A stretch of DNA of 64,000 bases from Prevotella sp. P2-180 (GTDB lineage: Bacteria > Bacteroidota > Bacteroidia > Bacteroidales > Bacteroidaceae), in contig NZ_NPJI01000110.1 of the NCBI RefSeq assembly GCF_002251435.1, positions 124,001 through 188,000 on the forward strand. Direction: 5' to 3'. Shown piece after piece: positions 52,339 through 59,322 of the stretch (position 1 is the stretch's first letter; every line of letters starts with the position of its first letter). The notes under the pieces were generated by a model. That model was not told the DNA's origin and searched no databases. It saw nothing but the letters and a program-made list of their open reading frames with translations. The translations under genes were made by a program, and so were the position numbers.

Positions 52339-53733
52339 TTACAACGCCACAATACGGCGCCAAAACTCAGACTCTGCCGCATGCACTACGTCAGCATCAT
52401 TACTACTTCTAAATAAACAAAGAGATGTATTCACATTGATACAATAATTTCCATATATGTTCCTTTTTATTAGATAGTCTTCCGCATGAGACAGGACACC
52501 ATCTAATTTCATAATTTGGCGTTTGATTAAGGCAAACATTGGAAGCCTTATCTCGGGAATCTCTATATTCGGAGCTTTTTTTCTATCACCACCAAATTTT
52601 TCATATATCATCCCGTATTTTTTCATAACAATAGCCATCCTTTTATTGTATCTTTCCAATAGTTTTGCAGTCTTGGGTTTACTGAAGTTTATTCCTCCAC
52701 TTGCAGATTCTAATATCAACAATGCATACAATGCCTTTTCTCTTCTATGTAGCTTATCCACTTTTACATCTGCATCAGGGAACGATATTTCCTCTTTAAT
52801 TGTATCAATTAGTATAGAACTAACTATTCCCTTCTGAAGCATATGTATATCAAGAATCTGCTTGTAAAAGCCCGCATATACAAAACGTCCCTTTTCTTCC
52901 CGTAGATAATTTATCTCACGGGAATGGTATAATGTAGAAAATGTGTCTATGAATAATCTTATAGTATTAATTGCATCATTATCTAATCCAAGAATAAGAA
53001 AATTTGCATATTCCTTGTCATTGGCAGATGTTTCTCCTATTTTAATAAATAACGAAGGTTGCACATCATACATTTCATGAATAGTTAGTTTTGTCGATAA
53101 CTGTTCTTTACAGAATTCTGACGTTGATAATGAAAAAAGTTTATCAATCACCATATTTAATTTATTCTCACTCGCGCTAGGATATAAAAACGAAATAATC
53201 TGAAATAGTTGTTCATGGCTTATAGAACGATAATGCTCTGATATTTGTGGCAAATAAACAAAATCAAATCCTGCCAAACGTGACTCTGATATTATTTCCC
53301 TATAATTTTCTCTAATGGATTTATTAGCCAATTCATCTTCACTACTTTCAACATACAACATTTGTGCATTTTCAAAAGTCAACCCATTATGTTCAACAGA
53401 AACCACATCAGCATCAACATTTAGTTTATCGGTCATAGTCGCCAACAAAGAAACTATTATCAAGGCTTCTGTCCTTGCACAATAATCATCAGAGAAGGCA
53501 ATATTCATACAATCATTCAGAAAATCACGTTTCAAATTCTCTGGAGCTTGTACCAGTATTCTGATAGCTTGCGACAATGTCATATTTGAGACATACCTTT
53601 CATCATCTTTTTTTATGCCATACTTTTCCTTAATTGACATAAGAAACTTTATTTCCCTTGTGTCAATTATTGCATCCGCTTTTATCAAATCAGATACTAT
53701 ACGCATAATACTGGTACGTTCTTCCTGTTTCAT
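52339..53733 (-). CDS. TerB-like N-terminal domain protein, large
   Basis: A 464-residue protein. The N-terminal ~130 residues look like a TerB/DjlA-type helical domain (IMRIVSDLIKADAIIDTREIKFLMSIKEKYGI, then TLSQAIRIL). TerB alone is about 150 residues, so this is a fusion with a long helical C-terminal part. That part contains LREEKGRFVYAGFYKQILDIHMLQKGIVSS and ends with a region that has INVNTSLCLFR; no known domain was assigned. It is the first gene of the minus-strand Ter run and is separated from TerD by 119 bases holding the TerD promoter. No clear promoter of its own was found. Confidence 0.7.
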   Translation of the reverse strand: MKQEERTSIMRIVSDLIKADAIIDTREIKFLMSIKEKYGIKKDDERYVSNMTLSQAIRILVQAPENLKRDFLNDCMNIAFSDDYCARTEALIIVSLLATMTDKLNVDADVVSVEHNGLTFENAQMLYVESSEDELANKSIRENYREIISESRLAGFDFVYLPQISEHYRSISHEQLFQIISFLYPSASENKLNMVIDKLFSLSTSEFCKEQLSTKLTIHEMYDVQPSLFIKIGETSANDKEYANFLILGLDNDAINTIRLFIDTFSTLYHSREINYLREEKGRFVYAGFYKQILDIHMLQKGIVSSILIDTIKEEISFPDADVKVDKLHRREKALYALLILESASGGINFSKPKTAKLLERYNKRMAIVMKKYGMIYEKFGGDRKKAPNIEIPEIRLPMFALIKRQIMKLDGVLSHAEDYLIKRNIYGNYCINVNTSLCLFRSSNDADVVHAAESEFWRRIVAL

Positions 53734-53794
53734 ATTTGAAAAAGTATAATGAGCCCGCTCCTAAACCCAATTGTTTTTAGTTATCTCATATACC

Positions 53795-53834
53795 AAAAAA
53801 AACGTGGAGCAAGTCCTCTGTCACTCGTTCCACG
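53795..53834 (-). terminator. intrinsic terminator upstream of the Ter run
   Basis: On the minus strand the arms CGTGGA / TCCACG enclose a 20-base loop and are followed by eight T. It ends the transcript that carries the 67-codon ORF and insulates the Ter run. Confidence 0.75.
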
Positions 53835-54024
53835 ATCTATAGGCCTTCGCATTGCCCTTCTTGTCGAAACGAGCAACGCTGAAAGCCCCACGTATGTGTA
53901 TATATAGAATACCAACATTAGCACTATAGTAAACTAATGCCAATGAGGGCTGCATATAATACACCCCATGAGGCGTTTCCGTTGCTTTGTTTTTGACAAG
54001 AAGTCTTGAAGGTGCGAAGTTCAT
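53821..54024 (-). CDS. 67-codon small ORF in a structured transcript
   Basis: Encodes 67 residues starting MNFAPSRLLVKNKATETPHG, with central YSANVGILYIHIRGAFSV and a basic end KKGNAKAYRSWNE. It has no signal peptide or recognised family. The frame lies inside a unit defined by a -7 box (54124-54131) and a terminator (53795-53834); the stop codon falls in the terminator loop. The roughly 90-base leader contains a hairpin GCGTAACTGTACGC. It may be a genuine small protein, or the transcript may work as an RNA and the ORF be incidental. Confidence 0.45.
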   Translation of the reverse strand: MNFAPSRLLVKNKATETPHGVYYMQPSLALVYYSANVGILYIHIRGAFSVARFDKKGNAKAYRSWNE

Positions 54025-54123
54025 AGATCGTCAAAACCAAAGCGTACAGTTACGCCTTTTATGTATATGTGTCTTGCCCGCCTCTACCCTATTGTGGGCT
54101 TTCAGCAAGCCTAAGACTGGGGG

Positions 54124-54131
54124 CAAAGTTA
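54124..54131 (-). promoter_or_regulatory. -7 box of the small structured transcript
   Basis: TAACTTTG on the minus strand. With the terminator at 53795-53834 it predicts a transcript of about 315 nt. Confidence 0.55.
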
Positions 54132-54797
54132 ATAAAATTATTTAGTACAACAAAGAAAATTCCCAAAAATCTGCTCTTGTCAATAAAAAAAGACTATCCC
54201 ATAATAAGTTCCTTAAGTTTCCCACCCCTTATGAGTGGTCTAAATATTTGTTTTGTGGTGCGACCGTCGAAAATACAATTAGGGTTATTCGCCTAATTTT
54301 TTGATTGATGGCAAATAAATATAAGGATGAATGTCGCTAAAACCCTACACCCTACATTGTTTCGGGCTAAATACCTGCCACTCAGATAATTACAGAATGT
54401 AGGGTACCTCTCAACCCTACATTCACCTTACACAAATTGAAATGCCAATGAATTGATCGGGCTATCGAAATGAAAAAATCGGTCATCGTGGAGACGCTTA
54501 CAACCTACAGCGCGGATTCAACTAGCAAGTGCAAATTTACAACATCTTTTTGTAAAAGCACTCATTAGGAGTTAAGGAGTTATCGCTCCCTTTGGTCGCT
54601 GGAAGTTAAGACAATAGTTTTGATCGCAGAGTTCTAAGGCTTGGACATTCGTCTTAACTCCTTAACTACCAGTAATTTCCCTTACTTCCGAAAGTTGAGT
54701 TCATAATTTAACTTTCGGAAGTAAGGGAAGTTGAGTCTGTACATTAACCTGTTTTGGGGATTTTATTCCAAAAAAAAGTTATGACTTTTGGGGAATC
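54132..54797. other. intergenic region with inverted repeats
   Basis: No convincing gene. It contains a small plus-strand hairpin with T-tract (ATTAGG/CCTAAT, 54278-54301), a long-range inverted repeat GTTAAGGAGTTA/TAACTCCTTAAC (54571-54582, 54655-54666) and a 20-bp perfect inverted repeat (54677-54729). It marks the border between the accessory zone and the SusCD locus. Confidence 0.6.
54677..54729. repeat. 20-bp perfect inverted repeat, 13-base loop
   Basis: Arms TTCCCTTACTTCCGAAAGTT (54677-54696) and its exact complement (54710-54729). No T-tract follows, so it is not a standard terminator. It could be a mobile-repeat (MITE/REP-like) copy or a processing site. Confidence 0.8.
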
Positions 54798-55364
54798 TTA
54801 TCCCATCAGAAAGAGGAGAAGGCACAGGACGTCGGACGACAACGACTCACGAAGCGTGGCTATTGCCTTTCGTTTCAGCGACTTCACCGTTTCGGAGGAA
54901 ATCTGTAGTTGCTGGGCTATCTCGCGGTTCTTCTTTCCTTCCATACACAGCAGGAGCACCTCGCGCTGGCGGCGGGGTAGGGAGTTGATGGACAGGAGCA
55001 GCATGCGATAGACTTCCTCGGAGAAGAATTGCTCCTGACCGTCGTCGGTGAGTAGAAACTCGGTGTTCTCGTTTTTGTATGCCTGGGCATAGTTGTTGAG
55101 CACCGTTTCGTGGCGCAGGCAGTTTTTCACGGCATTGCCGACACTGTTGTAGAGATAGGACTTCAGCGAAGCCAATGACGAGAAGTCGAGCCGCCTTTCC
55201 CACAATGTGGAGAAAAGTTCCTGCACGATGTCTTCCGCCATTTCCTTTTCCACGCTCTGCATGGCATAGACAACCAAGGCAGCATAAAAATGGTCATAGA
55301 GCAACGCTATGGAATTGTTGTTCCACATGCAGATGTCGGTTATGCTTATGCCTTGATTCTTCAT
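54798..55364 (-). CDS. ECF-type RNA polymerase sigma factor
   Basis: A 188-residue sigma-70 factor of the ECF type: region 2 (ALLYDHFYAALVVYAMQSVEKEMAEDIVQELFSTLWERR) and region 4 (LPRRQREVLLLCMEGKKNREIAQQLQISSETVKSLKRKA). Such factors in Bacteroidetes pair with FecR anti-sigma factors and SusC transducers; here FecR lies 2.7 kb away on the other strand, after two TlpA genes. Divergent from the TlpA gene. Its own promoter is of the housekeeping type (55397-55404). Confidence 0.92.
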   Translation of the reverse strand: MKNQGISITDICMWNNNSIALLYDHFYAALVVYAMQSVEKEMAEDIVQELFSTLWERRLDFSSLASLKSYLYNSVGNAVKNCLRHETVLNNYAQAYKNENTEFLLTDDGQEQFFSEEVYRMLLLSINSLPRRQREVLLLCMEGKKNREIAQQLQISSETVKSLKRKAIATLRESLSSDVLCLLLFLMG

Positions 55365-55396
55365 ATTGTCGTGTATCCTTCTTCGCTTCTCAGTTG

Positions 55397-55404
55397 CAAA
55401 GTTA
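55397..55404 (-). promoter_or_regulatory. -7 box of the ECF sigma gene
   Basis: TAACTTTG on the minus strand, 33 bases before the ATG at 55364. It indicates basal, not autoregulated, expression. Confidence 0.6.
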
Positions 55405-55481
55405 ATGGAAAAGTTTCATATAATTGTCAATTTGACATTATTTTATATAAAAAGCATTAAAAATACCACAGCTTTGGTATA

Positions 55482-55511
55482 TTGTCTAACCTTTTGTGCC
55501 ATTTCAGGTGT
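55482..55511 (+). promoter_or_regulatory. candidate ECF promoter before tlpA-like gene 1
   Basis: Starts TTGTC, then ACCTTTTG and GCCATTTCAGGTGT. The same elements occur at 58064-58091, with one mismatch in the last 14 bases and a small length difference in the middle. It ends 24 bases before the ATG at 55536. Confidence 0.6.
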
Positions 55512-55535
55512 TATAAATAATAGAAGCATGAACTA

Positions 55536-56696
55536 ATGAAACAGAAAATGAAGAAAATGAAAACAATTCTTGCGGCATTGGTGTTTTCCGCCACTGCCGC
55601 ACTGGCTCAGAACGGCCAGAAATTCACCTTCTCCGGTCAGCTTTCCGACGTAAACGACTCGCTTGAGATATGGGCGGTGACCGTTGGGGAGAACGATTTC
55701 GGAAAGTTTGCGGAGATTCCCTGCGAGAAGGGCAAGTTCTCTTTCACTACCGACATTGCCAAGGCGAAGTCTATTCAATTTTTCATTCCCTTGGCGCAGC
55801 AGCGCGCCAAGGGCAACCGAATGCTCGTAAGAGGATTGGCAACGGCAATTCCAGGTGAGCACCTGAATGTGGAGGGAAAATTGGAGGACTTCACCTTCGG
55901 AGGTTCGAAGATTTACCAAGACTACAACGAGGTGAACAGAATATTCACTGCGGCAAACAAGAGAAACATGAAGTTCTATGAGACTTATGTTGCCGCCATA
56001 AAGGCAGACTCGACGAAAAAGGACGAGGCTATGGAAACCATGAACAAGGCCTACGAGGCATCGGAGGCACAGACAGCTGCAGAACTGATGCAGTTCGTGC
56101 GTGCCAACGGCAACAACGAGGTTGTGGCATTGGCTCTTAACTCACTGAATGTTGACAGCATTCCCGCTGCCTTGAAACTGATTTCCGCCGATGTGAAGAA
56201 CGGACGCATGGGCGTGTTTATAGAAAATGCCGAACAACGATACAAGACAAAGGTGATGAAGGACGAGGCGAAGAAGAAGGTGGCTGCTGGCAAAGAGGCT
56301 CCCGACTTCACGCTCAACGACATCAACGGCAAGCCTTTCTCCCTGTCGTCGCTGCGCGGCAAGTATGTGGTTCTCGACTTCTGGGGATCGTGGTGCGGAT
56401 GGTGTATCAAGGGAATGCCCGACATGAAGAAATACTACGAGAAATACCGTGGCAAGTTTGAGATCGTGGGCATCGACTGCAACGACACCGAGGCAAAATG
56501 GAAGGATGCCGTGAAGAAGCATGAACTGCCATGGATTCACGTGAAGAGCGAGAAGGCAGACGCAACGCCTCAGAAATATGCCGTGGAAGGCTATCCCACA
56601 AAGGTTATCCTAAATCCCGACGGAACCATCTACAAGGTGATAGTAGGCGAAGACCCACAATTCTACAAAGAACTCGACTCTCTCTTTGGTAAGTAG
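55536..56696 (+). CDS. TlpA-like thiol-disulfide oxidoreductase, DUF4369-type N-terminus (first)
   Basis: A 386-residue exported protein (signal peptide ending AALAQN; ATG at 55551 also possible). The N-terminal ~200 residues are a DUF4369-like beta domain followed by helices. The C-terminal thioredoxin fold (residues ~250-386) carries the redox motif W286-C287-G-W-C290 (GSWCGWCIKGMP), an unusual WCGWC variant. It reduces or isomerises disulfides in the periplasm. It is the first gene of the SusCD-side transcription unit, with a candidate ECF promoter in front. Confidence 0.88.
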   Translation: MKQKMKKMKTILAALVFSATAALAQNGQKFTFSGQLSDVNDSLEIWAVTVGENDFGKFAEIPCEKGKFSFTTDIAKAKSIQFFIPLAQQRAKGNRMLVRGLATAIPGEHLNVEGKLEDFTFGGSKIYQDYNEVNRIFTAANKRNMKFYETYVAAIKADSTKKDEAMETMNKAYEASEAQTAAELMQFVRANGNNEVVALALNSLNVDSIPAALKLISADVKNGRMGVFIENAEQRYKTKVMKDEAKKKVAAGKEAPDFTLNDINGKPFSLSSLRGKYVVLDFWGSWCGWCIKGMPDMKKYYEKYRGKFEIVGIDCNDTEAKWKDAVKKHELPWIHVKSEKADATPQKYAVEGYPTKVILNPDGTIYKVIVGEDPQFYKELDSLFGK

Positions 56697-56707
56697 TTGA
56701 CAAGTGA

Positions 56708-56777
56708 CGAGTTGACAAGTTAATAGTCCAACCGCAAAACAGCGGCAAAGGTATCACCTTGTCACCTTGTCAACTCG
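56708..56777. repeat. 12-bp inverted repeat between the two TlpA-like genes
   Basis: CGAGTTGACAAG (56708-56719) and CTTGTCAACTCG (56766-56777) sit in a stretch of GTTGAC/GTCAAC words like those at 17633-17678. Confidence 0.65.
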
Positions 56778-56817
56778 TTAACTCGTAAAGCGAAACTTAA
56801 AGTAATAACGAATAACA

Positions 56818-57954
56818 ATGAAGAAAACAACTATTTTGGGGCTGTTGCTTGCCTTTGCCGCAAGCACGGCATCAGCGCAGAACACAGTTACCATAAACGG
56901 CAAGGTGGAGTTTGTGGGCAACGACAAGAAAGTGTCGGTAACGACCTACAAAGGTTTTGAGAAAATTACATTGGGAGAAACAGAGATAGCTCCCGATGGC
57001 ACATATTCCCTCTCAGTGACAGTGGACAAGCCAACGAGAGCCTTCGTGACCTGCTGTCTTGAGCAGAGGGCGACAGCGTGGCTTGAGGACGAGAATCTCG
57101 GCATCGACTTCCGAGGCATAGACACGGCAAAAATAAAGATAAAGAATCCTCCTTACGTATATATAAGAGGTGGAGAGAAAAACGAACTGATGAACCTCGC
57201 CAACTTCATCGACTTCCGTGGTTACCAGATGGGCATCGCCGCCTCGCAGAACATCTACAAGCAGGACAGCCTCAGTTCAAATGTGAAGCAGAAGGTGTTT
57301 ATGGAACTCTATGACGCAGTGAACGAAGACACCAAGGCATACTACAAATACTTGTTGGAGCACTACAGCCATCTCACCAGCTGTGTCTCGCTGCTTTCGC
57401 GCTTCAACTTCGACAAGGACTCGACACTGATCTTAAACGCACTCGCCAACATAGAGAAGAACAATCCCGGCACGACTGTGGCAAAGGACTGGTTGGCAGA
57501 CTTGAGAGACCGTCAGGAGAAGACACGCCGCGCCGCAGTGGGTGCAATGGCTCCCGACTTCACCTTCCCTAACGAGAAGGGAAAGAATGTGTCGCTCAGC
57601 GACTTCAAGGGCAAGGTGGTGCTCGTGGACTTCTGGGCAAGCTGGTGTGGTCCGTGCCGTGCTGAGATTCCAAACGTGAAGAAATACTACGAGGAGTTTA
57701 AGAAGAACAAGAACGTGGTGTTCCTCAGCGTTTCCATCGACAGCAAGAAGGAGGCATGGGAGAAGGCTCTGAAGGAAGAGCAGATGCCGTGGCGACAGTT
57801 GCTCGCTCCAAACTCAGGACGTGACGCGATGGACAAGTACCAGTTCAACGGCATACCATATATCATAGTAATAGGCAAGGACGGAAAAATATTCCGCAAC
57901 CATCTGCGTGGCGATGCCATCAGACAGGCAATCGTAGATGCGTTGGCAAAGTAA
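56818..57954 (+). CDS. TlpA-like thiol-disulfide oxidoreductase (second)
   Basis: A 378-residue exported protein (signal peptide MKKTTILGLLLAFAASTASAQ). It has the same layout as the preceding gene: N-terminal DUF4369-like and helical region, then a thioredoxin domain with the classical W276-C277-G-P-C280 motif (WASWCGPCRAEIPNVKKYYEEF). The pair arose by duplication but the active-site dipeptides differ (GW against GP), so their redox properties should differ. A hairpin at 57979-58012 follows. Confidence 0.9.
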   Translation: MKKTTILGLLLAFAASTASAQNTVTINGKVEFVGNDKKVSVTTYKGFEKITLGETEIAPDGTYSLSVTVDKPTRAFVTCCLEQRATAWLEDENLGIDFRGIDTAKIKIKNPPYVYIRGGEKNELMNLANFIDFRGYQMGIAASQNIYKQDSLSSNVKQKVFMELYDAVNEDTKAYYKYLLEHYSHLTSCVSLLSRFNFDKDSTLILNALANIEKNNPGTTVAKDWLADLRDRQEKTRRAAVGAMAPDFTFPNEKGKNVSLSDFKGKVVLVDFWASWCGPCRAEIPNVKKYYEEFKKNKNVVFLSVSIDSKKEAWEKALKEEQMPWRQLLAPNSGRDAMDKYQFNGIPYIIVIGKDGKIFRNHLRGDAIRQAIVDALAK

Positions 57955-57978
57955 GCAGCCAGCATATTATAGCCAAGC

Positions 57979-58012
57979 CAAGGGTGTTAGGGAATGTACC
58001 TTAACACCCTTG
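57979..58012 (+). terminator. hairpin after the second TlpA-like gene
   Basis: Arms CAAGGGTGTTA / TAACACCCTTG with a 12-base loop, followed by TTCTGTT, only weakly T-rich. It could reduce read-through into fecR, which has its own candidate promoter. Confidence 0.55.
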
Positions 58013-58063
58013 TTCTGTTAAAAATGATATTTTTGTCGGTTTTTGTGGCTTTTTTCTAAATTC

Positions 58064-58091
58064 TTGTCACCTTTTTCGCCATTTAAGGTGT
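58064..58091 (+). promoter_or_regulatory. candidate ECF promoter before fecR
   Basis: Contains TTGTC, ACCTTTTTC and GCCATTTAAGGTGT, nearly the same as 55482-55511, and ends 23 bases before the fecR ATG at 58115. Confidence 0.6.
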
Positions 58092-58114
58092 ATTAAGGTT
58101 AAAAGGACAAATAT

Positions 58115-59287
58115 ATGAACGACAAAAGTAACATAAACGAACTTGTTGCAAGACACATTCTCGGAGTTTCAACTCCGGAAGAGGACAGGCTGCTCGAAAG
58201 CCTGCTCGACGAAGATCCCGAACTGAAGTCGAAGGTAGAAGGTATGTTGGACAACAAGGCTTTCGTCATGCGCTACAGGCAGTTTGCCTCCATAGACAAG
58301 AGGAAAGCCAAGAAACGGTTTTACGACAAACACGAGTCGCGTCCCGCATCAGCCGTTACCCATGCCGCAATCGTTTGGCTGAAGCGAATAGCAAGCGTGG
58401 CTGCCGTTGCCGTTGTAGGCATCGTGCTGTGGCATTTGGCTATGGCTGACAGGAAGACAGCAACCCCGCAGATTGACGAGGAGGCAATCGTAGCGATGGA
58501 GAAACTGGAGAAATCGGGCATCAACGAGGCTACGCTCCTCATCAAGGGTGCCAAGGCATCAAACGTCAGTTCTGCCACTGCCGCCGCCGAAATAATGCAG
58601 AACAACAGGGACGCGGCTGAGGAAGTGCAGGAAACAGACACACCCGAAGCAACGCTCGTAACCCACCACGACAAGGAGTTTTGGATGGTGCTCGACGACG
58701 GCACCCACGTACATCTTAACTACAACTCAAGCCTTACCTACCCGATGCACTTCAACGGCAAGGAACGCCGTGTGTTTCTCGAAGGCGAGGCATACTTTTT
58801 TGTGGCAAAGGACAACAGCCACCCGTTTGTTGTCTCCACTCCCTACGGAGACATACGCGACTACGGCACCGAGTTTTGTGTAAACACCAAACCACGACAG
58901 GGCTGCGCCAGCGTGGTGCTCGTGAAAGGAAAGGTGGGCGTGGTGACAAGCAATGGCAGGGAGACAATACTTCGCCCCGGCGAGAAAGCCGAGTTTACAG
59001 GCAATCACCGCGTCACGGTGTCGAAGGTGGATGTGGAGCCATACGTGGCGTGGAACACAGGACAGTTTTTCTTCGACGGCTGCTCGCTTGAGGAACTTAC
59101 CGATGTATTTTCGCGGTGGTACAACATAGGCGTGGTGTTTGAGTCGGACGACATAAAGACGATGCGCTTCACGGGCGACATTAACAAGTATGACGACATA
59201 CTTCCCACCATCCACGCCATAAAGGAAGTGACAGGAGTGGACATCACCCTTCGCGACGGAGTGATGACAATAAAGGGAAAGGAATAA
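58115..59287 (+). CDS. FecR-family anti-sigma factor
   Basis: A 390-residue inner-membrane protein. The cytoplasmic N-terminus (~85 residues, ELVARHILGVSTPEEDRLLESLL) would hold the ECF sigma factor. One membrane segment lies at ~residues 90-112 (IASVAAVAVVGIVLWHLAM). The periplasmic part has the FecR domain (LDDGTHVHLNYNSSLTYP, then VFLEGEAYFFVAKDNSHPFVVSTPYGDIRDYGTEF) and the C-terminal DUF4974 STN-like domain (SLEELTDVFSRWYNIGVVFE). A signal from the SusC STN domain is expected to release the sigma factor. It lies 36 bases before susC. Confidence 0.92.
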   Translation: MNDKSNINELVARHILGVSTPEEDRLLESLLDEDPELKSKVEGMLDNKAFVMRYRQFASIDKRKAKKRFYDKHESRPASAVTHAAIVWLKRIASVAAVAVVGIVLWHLAMADRKTATPQIDEEAIVAMEKLEKSGINEATLLIKGAKASNVSSATAAAEIMQNNRDAAEEVQETDTPEATLVTHHDKEFWMVLDDGTHVHLNYNSSLTYPMHFNGKERRVFLEGEAYFFVAKDNSHPFVVSTPYGDIRDYGTEFCVNTKPRQGCASVVLVKGKVGVVTSNGRETILRPGEKAEFTGNHRVTVSKVDVEPYVAWNTGQFFFDGCSLEELTDVFSRWYNIGVVFESDDIKTMRFTGDINKYDDILPTIHAIKEVTGVDITLRDGVMTIKGKE

Positions 59288-59322
59288 CGACAAGATACAT
59301 TTATTTACAAAAAAGAGAGAAT

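Noticed and set aside
53795..54131. RNase P RNA, tmRNA or 6S RNA
   Set aside because: The expected conserved words of these RNAs were not found in the transcript candidate.
54069..54296. Plus-strand ORF of 75 codons
   Set aside because: Overlaps the promoter of the minus-strand transcript; no start context or family.
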